DNA from: Melanocharis versteri
Taxonomy: Eukaryota > Chordata > Aves > Passeriformes > Melanocharitidae
Direction of reading: 5' to 3'
DNA length: 64,000 nucleotides
Assembly (NCBI GenBank): GCA_013397845.1
Contig: VZTG01000387.1
Coordinates: 54,448 to 118,447 of the forward strand
Shown here piece by piece: positions 28,401 through 40,400 of the stretch; positions within the stretch are counted from its first letter, which is position 1, and every line of letters begins with the position of its first letter. The notes beneath the pieces were generated by a model, which saw only the letters and a program-made list of their open reading frames with translations, had not been told where the DNA came from and ran no database searches. A program made the translations under genes and the position numbers.

Positions 28401-31400
28401 AAGTGGTTGTTTAGTTAAGTTCTACGGGAGGTAAAAACAACTGTTAGAAGAAACAGACTACAAGGACTGTAATTCACCGATTCCTAGAAACATCATCTGT
28501 GCTTTTTTTCTTTGCCTGTGTTTTTATTACTTTCTTTAGAAAGCTTATTAAGATGTCTTCATGCAAACAAGCTAGTTTGTTAAATTCAAAACAGATTGCT
28601 GCAATATGCATAACTACAAAGCAGCTATGTGTGCATGGATTAGTATGAGACATCTGCAAATACGGACATCTCCAATTAAGCAATTCATAATGATTATTTA
28701 TATAACATTTATGGACAAATCAAAGACACACCAAAAAGACAAAATTATAGCAGGAAAAATCTGATTGATGACTAGTATTTACAGCGAATACGAGTAAGAG
28801 TTGGCTGTAACACCATCTTTCTCTGTTTCAGTGCACTGGTGAGGCAGAAACTATCTGGAAAAGAAGTGCTGGTAACAAACTATTTAAAACTCCAAACAAG
28901 CATGGGAAGAAAATTAGACTTCCATAAAATACATCCTACACAAAACTTCTACATTCCCAAAGAAACGAAAACAAAACACACACACATTAAAAAAAACTCA
29001 CCCAAAACAACAAAACCAACTCAACAAAAAACTTGAGTTGGTTGGTTTGTTTGGTTTGGGTTTTGGGGTTTTTTTTTATTGGTCTGGGGTTTTTTTAACA
29101 AATTTAGACATTTCTGTTCCTAGCCTGTCTGTCCTGCTTTTCCTGTGTCCTGTGTTCAGGTGTTTGCTAACCTAGTCCTAATTTTCAAGAAAAATGACCC
29201 TGTGAACTATAGGGCTCTTAGTCTTACTTCATTGACTGGTAAAATTATAGAGAAGATTTTTCTGGGAGTTACTGAAAAATATCTGCAAGACAGCAAAATC
29301 CTTGGTCACAGCCAGTAATGGGTTCACGAGGGGACACTCCTGCTCACCAAAACTGTTTTCCTTTTATGACAAGGTTACCCACTGAGCTGACCAAGGGAAG
29401 CCACTTGTTGTAATCTTTTTGGATTTTAGTAAAGCTTTTGATACAGTCTCTCACAGGATCATTCTGGACAAAATGTCCAGCATAAAGCTGGATAAACACA
29501 TCATGCAGTGTGTGAGCAGCTGGCTCATGAGTCGGGCTTCAAGAGTTACAGTGAATAGAGTGACATCAGACTGGTGAGCTGTCACTAGTGAGGTTCTGCA
29601 GGGCTCCATCCTCGGCCCTGTGCTCTTCAACATCTTCATAAATTACTTGAATGCAGGACTTGAAGGTACACTAAGTTTGACAATGATACTAAACTGGGAG
29701 GAGCTGTTGACTCCCTTGAAGGCAGAGAGGCCCTGGAAGAGGGGGCCTCAGCAAATTAGAGGGCTGAGTAATCAGCAATCATATAAAGTTCAATGAAGAC
29801 AAGTGCCAGATTCTGTACATCGGATGGGGCAACCCTGGATGTACAGACAGACTGGGAACAAGACACTGGAGAGCAGCACCATGGAAAGGGACCTGAGGGA
29901 CGTGGTCAACAGAAAGTTGAATGTGAGTCAGCACCGCTCGCGCAGCCAGGAGAGCCAACCATGTCCTGGGTACATCAGGCACAGCATCACCAGCCAGGCA
30001 AGGGAGAGGATTGTCCTGTTCTGCTCTGCACTGCTGCAGCCTCGCCTCAAGTCCTGTGTGCAGTTTTGGGTGCCACAATATAAGAAAGATACAAAGCTAC
30101 CAGAGAGCATCCAAAGAAGGGCTACAAAGATGATGAAGGGCCTTAAAGGGAAGCTGTACAAGGAGCAGCTGAAGTCACTCAGCTTGCCCATCCTGGAGGA
30201 GACTGAGGGGACACCTCATAGTAGTTTACAACTTCCTCATGAAGGGGTGTGGAGGGGCAGGAGCTGTGGTGACCAGTGACAGGACCCAAGGGAACGGCAT
30301 AAAACTCTGTCAGGATGATTATGCTCAATATTAGAATAAGGTTCTTCACTCAGATCGTGGTTTGGCACTGGATCAGGCTCCCCAGATAAGTGGTCACAAC
30401 ATCAAGCCTGTCTGAGTTCAAGAAGTGACTGGACAACACTCTCAGGAACATGGTGTGATTCTTCGGGCTCTGCTGTGCAGGGCCAGGAGTCGGACTTGGG
30501 TCAACCTTGTGGGTTCCTTCCAACACAGGATATTCTATGATTCTAATTTACACAAATCCAGATGTTTTTTTGCTATATAAATCCAGTCCAACTGAATTAG
30601 CGGAATATGCTACAAACCATGTTGGACACGGATTTTTTCAAGAGAAGTGAAACACTGAGGCATATCAAACAAAATATGGGTAAATTCACCTAACAGCAGT
30701 GTAACTCTTAATTTTTAATTAAGCTGTACCCTGACAGTTACATGCAAGCTGCAAAATCTAAGGTGTACATAGAACTGAAACCTCAATCATAACCACCCTT
30801 GTATATATGTCTCCTACATGATCACACTCACAGCTTCTCCTCTAAATACGCAGATAAGCATACCAAAACATTAATGTGGCAAAGGAGATACTCATTGTAA
30901 AAGTGCTTCAAAAAGGTCTGACATGGAGCAAATTTGAGGTAGTACAGAAATACCACAGAACAAAGAGAAATCCAGATAATTAAGGAAACCAGAGAACTGA
31001 GCAGTTACCCATATGCAGGCAAAAAAAAAAAAGAGCAATAAGCAGCCATACAAGAAGTCTGGATTTGGAAATTGTGCTTCACCTGGCTTGAACAAAATCT
31101 GCATTCTGCTTCAGAACACTATCCTGTGGCAGTGGATTTATTCCTAGTGGACTAACAGTTTTTATGGGTTTTAAACTGAAGCACTTCTACATTGTATTCT
31201 TGGCTCCATTACCTGTCCTTGTTTTTCATCCTAACAGGAAAAGTTAATAATAAGATAATCCAGATAAAAATTATCTTCTGCTTTATAATTTACAAAGCAT
31301 CTGCTGTGCTACTATAGAACTGACAACAGAGAAAGACAAATACTTTACCAAAACTTCACAAAAAGAGTGACTGGGCATTGGAATAGGTTGCACAGGGAGG

Positions 31401-34400
31401 TCTTTAAGAAAAGACTGGATGTGGCACTTAGTGACATGGTCTAGTCGGCAAGATGGTGTTAGGTCATAGGTTGGACTTGATCCCAGAGGTCTTTTCCAAC
31501 CTACTTAACTCTGTGATTCTGTGACTTACAAACTAACCACACACACTCCTTTCAAAAATCATGTATTCCGATACATATAAAAAAGAGTTAAAGGAAACTA
31601 TGGAGGGTTCATGGATGCAATTCATAAGTATAATTTAATGTTTAACATCTATTTTAAAACACAAGATTAAGTAGATTTATTAAATATAATAAGGTTTCTA
31701 TTAATATAAAACTCATGGATGCTGTTCCTTTCTGTGAAGATGCTTTAAAAGTGCCATTTAAGGACCTATAAAGATCCTTAAAAATGTAATTTCAAAACTA
31801 AACTAGTGCTGCCACTTTTAAAAGTTTCCTACTCATTATACAGGTATCTTTGTATACAATCTCTGGGAACAAAAGAAGAACCTATACTTGGGGTTACACT
31901 TTCTACTGGAATAATAAAAGGGATACACTAGTAATCTTCTTATATAAAAAATCGACCACCATCAGTATCTGGCTGCTGCAAGTCTACGCCACTGTGTTCT
32001 AGGGCAAAGGATTGTATTTGGGTATCCACACACTGAATGGTAAGCATGAATGGGAGCTGCTATATATAAGTATAAATCCAAGAGGCTTTGAAAAGCTTAA
32101 AAGTCCCAGCCTTTCATAAGCCTGAAGAGAGCTTTCAGCAAAATTAGACCCCCAGAGCACAAGCAGTCATTTTGAAAGTCTTAAAACCAGCAGTTACACT
32201 AGGGTTTCTGGAGACCAATGGAAGTTTCTCCTCCACAAACTCATAGAACACAACACCCATATCTCTATCCAAAGACTGCTATACTTACAATCTCTAACAA
32301 AAACGTTGCTTTTTATTATGAAGATGTATAAATCAGAGCTCAGTTTCAACTGGAGCACATTAGGGTATTCCAGTAACATTTCAATCCTGTTATAGCTTTC
32401 AGTGACTGGTCATTTTAAACCCTGAGCAGGAAAAGAGCACTTACAAATTAACCACGAAGTATCAGGATGAGCTGGGATTCTAAAAAATACTGTGCTTTGA
32501 ATCACTATGGACTCAGGAATGCCATGCCTCTGAAGCATGTGAAAAATGCCCTTCCAGTCCCATGCCAATTATAAGAATACAGCTTTGTGTTGTGCCTATA
32601 TCAAAAAGCAGAAGTCTGACTTCCTCCCTATGCCTGCTTCTTTTTCTTCACTTCTTGCCTCTTCTCACTGAGCTTCTCCACTTACATATGATGAAGACAA
32701 CATTTCCAGGCAAAGAAACATATATTTAAAATAAAATCTAATTATTAAAAAAAAAAGACTATTCATCCTCACAATAACAACTGCCAGGTTACCAACTAGA
32801 CATAGATTAATTTCTGTGTCTATGTGACATAATTATTTCCTGCTACCATTAGTAGTAAATGACATACTACGTTTCACTGTATACAGCAAAAAGCATGTAA
32901 GTTTTATACATAACCAATCCCAATGTTAATTCTATCCATTTATCTTGAAATACATACAGACATACACAATTATTAAGAGGAAATTTCTATGCAACAAACA
33001 TATAAACTTGTGCAACAGTTATTTAAATTTGTGTATTTTTACCTGTATAAGAGAAAATACATTAATTTTTTAATGTTACAATAAATTCACATCATACAGC
33101 ATAGCAGTCAGGAGCTATCAGGTCCTACCTCTATGAAATTTAGTGCAGGGTTAGCAACAAGGTAGTTAAGACAGAGGTCTTTGTGAGAACAAGCCACAAG
33201 CAACTAAGTTTGCCTTCTAGTACATTACTCTCCTCCACCTGCTAAAGGCATCACTAAGAGGGGTGGGGAGGACTCACCACACTGTCACTCTGTGGCTTAG
33301 GTTGTTTGGTGGGATCCAAAGCAAAGATAGTATACTCAGAGAGAAAAGCAGGTTCTGCTATCATCCCAGCTAACAGCTGTTATTCAATGCAAAAGGAGGA
33401 AAATGAAAATAAACCACACAATAAAGAACATTGCAAAATTTTACTCCATTTTTCCATGCTATTAAAAATGTAACGAAACAATACAGCAGTTTATGAGACA
33501 CCAAATATTGACAAAGGGAGGACATAACCAGAAAATATGCACTAGATCATTTCAGAACAGCCAAAATACAGTTTTTATAATTTAGAACTAAAGAAGCATG
33601 CTATTTAAAAGACAGCTCCTAGTTTAGCCCAAGATAAAAACTATGTTTCAGGCATTGATATTGTAATTTTTTTAAACTTCTGTGGTTGAGTTGTCTTCAT
33701 ATGCCACTGAGCCCTATTTGCTCTCAGTTATTCATGAGCAACTCATTATTCTAAAAATTCTATCAGTATTTCAGTTATATACAATATAAAATGCTTGCTT
33801 TTGACTATCATCTAGTGCTTTTATACACTAGAATTCTGTCTACATTTTAAAAAATTCCTTACAATTTTTTTTAAACTACTATCAGACTATTTTGTAAAAA
33901 TACCGTAAGTTGAATTTAACTATTTTATCAAGTCAGTATCTAAGAAGAGACATAAATTCCTAGAGGAATTGAACATGAAGCAAAGAGACTGGAATTTGAA
34001 TTCAAATTGGATATATACATGTAATGTAATGCAAACTAATGCATTTAGGATGCTGCAACTGAGTTGAGAAAAATATTCCTCTCACGATTATACTCACATA
34101 TATAAGTTCAAGGTTCAACTTCCTTACAGCTTGAGGTTTCAGAATTATACTGACTGCTGACTGAACCAAAACACTAATAGAACAAAATTTTCAGTTCTGA
34201 AATACTGAGACAAACCCCTGTATCAAATTACTAAACAGTACTTTTAGGAATCAAATACTAATTTAAGTTAGGAGTTTAATTTACTTTTTTTTGTGACAAT
34301 TACATTGACTCCAGTGCCATAGCAGATTAATTACATAAATTCAAATTGAGAGAGAAAAATATTTTCACGGGTAAGATCTGAAAGGCTACATGACTTTGAA

Positions 34401-37400
34401 TTTATGTTCGCCAAACCCTTTCAGAAAATGTAAGAAGTGGTAAATGTTCAGTGGGAGCCATACACAATAAATAGCCTCAGACTGGTCAATAACTAGTTAC
34501 ATTCAACAAACTCAGATGAAACTTCTCAATTTTAAGTTACTACAAAGATGAGCTGCTAACAAAAAAGATGGTCACATTCCTCATGCTCTCGATCTTCTTC
34601 ACTCCCCCAGAGCGCCAACACACTTGCCCTGTACATTCACTGTGGTAGGAACCACACAATGAGTTTGTTGTCCTCCTCTCTCAGCCTGGTAGAAGTATAA
34701 TTCTTAAGAGTAAGCTGTGCAAAAGCTCTTCATATATATACACATATATATATATATATATATGTCTGTGTGTGTGTGTGTACATATATATGTGTATATG
34801 TATGTATGTACGTATGTGTATTTATGTATGTGTGTGTATATATATGTGTGTGCATATATATATATGTGTGTGTGTAGATAGATAGATAGATAGGTAGATA
34901 GATAGATAGATATATTCAGGTGTGTAAAACCCACTTAAGTTTTTTCCTCCTCTGAGCTTTCAGACAAGACAAAAATAAGAAAACTGAACTGACAAGTGAT
35001 AACGGTTCCAGAAAATCTTCATCAAGCGTTGATGGTTGTAGAAGTTCTTGCTCCTCTTGAAAGGGCATATGCCAATAAAAGACAAGGCATATACTATGTA
35101 TACAAACATACAGCAGCAATACTACAAACAAGCCTGATGGCCTCATGAATTAGAAGCATGCAAATTCACAAATAAAATTATGAAATTATTTAAGATAAAA
35201 ATTACTTTGCATGTTTGGAGAAGACCAGTTAAGAAGATGAAAACACAGTTTGCAAAGGATTGATAAATGGATTAGGCAAATATTACTAACCAAAAGATTA
35301 TGAACATTTTTAACATGTAACATATATTATCTTCAGCTTAATTCAAACACTTTTAACAACTTACCATCAAGAACTTCAGGAACAACAGACAATTTAAATT
35401 ATCTCTTCCCAATAACAGCCCGCTAGTGCTCAAAATATTAAGTTGCGACATTTTACCATAGCATTACTCTGCTTAATCCTAATTGCATTATTTAGTACAC
35501 TAAAAGTTTGCATCAAAAAGAATTCCTATTTGATCTTGAACAAGTTCATCCCCCTCCAAAAGATGGTCTGTCAGTTTGTACAGCGTCTATGAATTGTTCA
35601 ATTTTCAGTCATCCCTGGAAGTCCGTGACCATGTTAGTGCAGCCAAGTTCAGGAGGCTCAGACATAAATTCACAAATTCATTCTTTCACAAAATGTTAAT
35701 TACAAAACCCAAAACATACAGGTAAGATGACAAAGAACTTAAAGCAATAGCACAAGTTCATTTTAAAAATTCACTCAAACTACCTGGTAGACCGATAGGG
35801 ATATGCAACCCTGTTTTAACAGGGTAAGAAGATCCAAACTGTTCACTGCCTAAAATATGCCAATCCATTTTACAGTTATGATTTCGAGAAAAAGGAAATT
35901 GCTGCAGTGTTGGGGAAGATGAAACAGGGAAGCCTTATTATCGCCTGGCAAAAGATGCTGAGAACATGGAAACTATAGGTGAAATGGAAATGAAGGCATA
36001 CTTTGAGATACCAGGCGTCAGTTACTGAACAACTGGAAAACTATAGTGTGGCCGACTGAAGATAATCCCCTTTGATTGAACAATACCTTCTGCTAGCAGA
36101 CAGGTCCAAGGGTCAGAGCAGACCCTGCTAGCTTGGCAGAAAAGATCCAAAGAGTGGTTTTTAGGGTTTAAAATGTAACACAGTATGGTAATGCAATGAT
36201 TCTTATAGGCTGTATTTAAATGCTATAGGATTTGTATCTTGTACTAGATTGGTTGATGAAAATTAGAATATTCAGCACAGAAGATGATTTATTGTATTGT
36301 AAACGAGAACCTCGCTCTCTTACACTTACTTCTACTCCTTCTCTCTCTCTTAATCTTGCTCCTGTTCTCTTACTTGCTTCTCTCCCTCTTGCTCTCTTTC
36401 GCTTTTCTGGCCTGCTTCGAGCTGCGGCTGGCAGCTCCAAGCAAGGCCCCTACATCCATGCCCTTAGCAATAAACCTCATGCTCTAAAACCAGACTATAG
36501 AGATCTCTCATCACCATCCGTCCCGACCGTCCACCGAGACAACCTCACACTGCAGTACTGCTTGAGTTTGCAGACATACAACTCCAGTGTCTCCATCATA
36601 ATTAAAAGTTTACACAAACAGTAGAATGCAACTAAAAAATCTGTTTAGTTTCACTGATGTTGATTAGATGCAAGAACATTTCTAAATCATCTCAGCTTTG
36701 CCCTTAATTGCTTGAGTAAAGGCAAGCACAGAAGGGAAGGGGCCCTCTTTTCCTCAGTTTTCAACAATAAGACAGGTTGTCCTCAGGACAGATGGCCTCC
36801 TGAGCTAGTAGACAGACAGAGAATAGCCCCCCTATAATCCAGGAGGAAGCAGTTAGTGACCTGCTGAGCCACCTAAAATGCTCACAAGCCTGTGCAACCA
36901 GATGGGATCCATCTTAGGGTGATGAGCAAGCTGGCAAGAAGACCTCACTAAGCCATTCTCCCTCACTTATCATCAGTCTTGGCTAATTGGGGAGGTCCCA
37001 GACAACTGGAAACTGGCCAGTGTAATGCCCATCCATCAGAAAGACCAAAAGGAGGATCCAGGAAACTACAGGCCTGTCAGTCTGACCTTGGTGCCCAGCA
37101 AGGTTATGAACAGATCATCCTGAGTATGATTGTACAGCACCTACAGGGTGGCCGAGGGATCAGACCCAGCCAGCATGGATTTAGGATGGGCATGCCCTAC
37201 CTAACCAACCTGATCTCTTTTTATGACCAGGTGACCCACTTGGTGGACGCAGGGAAGGCCGTGGATGTTGTCTACCTGGACTTAGCAAAGCCTTCAACAC
37301 TGTCTCCCATGGAATAATCCCAGAAAAGCTGGCAGCCCACGGCTTGGACAGGTGCACTCTTTGCTGGGCTAAGAACTGGCTGGATGGCCAGGCCCAGAGA

Positions 37401-40400
37401 GTGGAGGTGAATAGTGCTGCATCCAGTTGGTGGCCAGTCACTAGTGATGTCCTCCAGGGATCTCTGTGTAGGGCCCAGTCCTGTTTAAGATCTTTATTGA
37501 TGATCTGGATGAAGAGATCAAGACCACCATTAGCAAATTTGCAGATGACACCAAGTTGGGTGCAAGTGTCAATCTGCGGGAGGGTAGGAGAGCTCTGCAG
37601 AGGGACCTGGACGGGCTGGATCAATGGGTTGAATCCAACAACATGAGGTTTAAGAAGACCAAATGCCAGGTCCTGCACCTTGGCCACAACAACCCCCTGC
37701 AGCACTACAGGCTGCAGACAGAGTGGCCAGACAGTGGCCAGGTAGAAAGGGACCTGGGGGTACTGATTGATGGCAGACTGAACACGAGCCAGCAGTGTGT
37801 CCACATGGCCAAGAAGGCCAATGGCATCCTGGCCTGTATCAGGAATAGTGTGGCCAGCAGGACTAGGGAAGTGATTCTTCCCCTGTACTCAGCACTGGTG
37901 AGGCCACACCTTGTGTACTGTGTCCAGTTCTGGGCCCCTCAATTTAGGAAGGATGTTGAGATGCTGCAGCATGTCCAGAGAAGGGCAACAAGGCTGGTGA
38001 AGGGTCTGGAACACAAGTCCCATGAGGAGTGGCTGAGGGAGCTGGGGTTGTTTAGCCTCGAGAAAAGGAGAGCCATGGGAGATCTTTTCACTCTCTACAA
38101 TTGCCTCAGAGGAGGTTGTAGGCAGATAGGGGTCGGTCTCTTCTCCCAGGAAAGGAGTGACAGTCTTAATCTGCACCAGAGGAGGTTTAGGTTTAGGAGG
38201 TTTAGGAGGACATTAGGAAGAAGTTCTTCACAGCAAGAGTGATTGGGCATTGGAATGGGCTGCCCTGGGAGGTGGTGGAGTCACCATCCCTGGAGATGCT
38301 TAAGAAAAAACTAGATGTGGCACTTAGTGCCATGGTCTAGTTGGCAAGGCGGTGTTAGGTCATAGGTTGGACTAGATGATCTCAAAGGTCTTTTCCAACC
38401 TATTTAATTCTGTGATTCTGTGAGCCAACTCTACAAATAAAGAAGGGCAGAACAATACTGAGGCAGAACAGTGATCGCTCTACCAATACGAAATTTTGAA
38501 ATATTTCCTCTTCAGTAGCCAAGATGAGAGTTTCACGCTTCAGCTACCAAAGACAGAATACACTCAATCATGGTCCAAGAGTGGTATTTCTTTAATACAT
38601 TTAGAACTGACTGCATCCGCCCATTAGTGAGTTCATCCTCCACTTTCCAGTGTTAGGTGACCAACAACGAAAATATTTAAGGACTTGCTCACAGTATTTT
38701 TGATACTCTGTGTGTTGATTTGGCACAGCCTGGTTTTTCAGTAGTGGGCTAGGGTCACAGAAGTGACTTCTGTGAGAAACTGCTAGAAGCTTCCACCATG
38801 TCCGACAGAGCCAATCTCTGATAGCTCTGAAGATGGACATGATGCTTGCCTAATGACAGAAGTTGGTAACGCCTCTGTGATGACATATTTAAGAAGAAAA
38901 TCAGAACAGCGCATGGGCAGTTCTTTCCAGGGTTGGCAAGGTGCCGCTGCCAGGGGCCATCCTGGCACAGCGTGTGGTGGTGTGCCACCGTGGCTGCTGC
39001 CATCTCTGCATGGCCTGTGGTGAGCCTTGCCTGCCTGGCCGCCAGCCACGCTGTGGGCAGAAGGGCAGGGTGGCATTGGCAGCTTCTCCTTCTCAGTGCC
39101 CCACATAAGCAGAGGCGTCAAATAGCGCCAGCACCACAGCAGCTGCCATTGCCCACGTGATGGTGGCGGGGCCACCTGGCCGGTGGCAAAAACATGGCGA
39201 GCAACTCCTCAACGTGGAACCTAGACGAGATCAACTTCTCGGTGCTGCAGGCTCCTGCAAAAATCTTTGAATTGGTAGAACTTATTGGCAATGGTACCTA
39301 CGGACAACAAATTTTCTTCTACTCAGAGAAGAAGAGGAAGTGAGGACATGTGAAGGAAAACAACATGGTGGCACCAAGGTCAATAGAAAAAGAAGGGGAG
39401 GAAGTGCTCCAAGCATTGGAGCCAGCCAAAATTCTTCTGCAGGCTATGGTGAGGACCATGGTGAAGCAGGCTGCCCCCTGCAGCCCATGAGGTCCACAGA
39501 AAATACAGAGATCCACTTAGAGCCTGTGAGAGAAGTACTCACGCCAGAGCAAGTGGATGCCAGAGAAAGCTGTGATCCAGTGGGAGACCTGAATGGAGAC
39601 AGAGGGCCCCTGCTTCCACAAACAGAGAGAGAGGGCCCTTGCTTCCAACTAGAACAGCCTATCCTCAAAGGACCGCACCCTGTGGATGAGTGACCCACAC
39701 CACAGCAATTTTAGAAAGATTGTTTGCCCGTGGGAGGGACTCATGTTGCACAGCAGTTTTGGCAGGACTGCTGCTCCTAAGATTGGAGCCACGCTGGAGA
39801 AGTTCACGGAGAACTGTCTCCCATGGGAGGGACACAGCATAGCAGAGAAAAGACTCCCCTCCCTGAGTGAACAGAAAAAAGATCTCGGGTGACAAACTAA
39901 CCAAAACCCTGTCTCCCTGCCCTGTCTCCCTGCACTGTTGGTGGTAAAGAGGGAGGGGCTGGGGGGGAAAAAAGGTGTTTTAAAGGCTTATTTTACTTCT
40001 CATTATCCTTCACTGATTCCGTTAATAATAAATTTACCTTATACCTTTATATTTGNGTGCTGCAGGCTCCTGCAAAAATCTTTGAATTGGTAGAACTTAT
40101 TGGCAATGGTACCTACGGTTCATTAATTTTCTTTCCCAACTGTAACAAGAGAGAGTGAGAAAATGGCTTTCGTAAGTGCCTGGCATCTGGCCAATGTCAA
40201 ACCACGACACTNATAGAAAAAGAAGGGGAGGAAGTGCTCCAAGCATTGGAGCCAGCCAAAATTCTTCTGCAGGCTATGGTGAGGACCATGGTGAAGCAGG
40301 CTGCCCCCTGCAGCCCATGAGGTCCACAGAAAATACAGAGATCCACTTAGAGCCTGTGAGAGAAGTACTCACGCCAGAGCAAGTGGATGCCAGAGAAAGC

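Larger units (their letters stand above)
28422..33277 (-). other. GOLGA4: GOLGA4 intron between exon 3 and the cassette exon
   Basis: Contains two CR1 pieces (29175-30545 and 31345-31524). An imperfect inverted repeat of AC-rich and GT-rich sequence lies at about 28975-29080. The remainder, including 31525-33277, is AT-rich and unassigned. Confidence 0.8.

Noticed and set aside
34704..34934. 76-codon Thr/Tyr/Ile-rich open frame
   Set aside because: Translation of a compound microsatellite.
36216..36440. Arg/Glu-rich 74-codon open frame on the minus strand
   Set aside because: Produced by the pyrimidine-rich part of the solo LTR; no gene context.
37556..38242. 228-codon open frame as a host gene
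   Set aside because: It is the C-terminal part of the CR1 ORF2 polyprotein in a truncated LINE copy.
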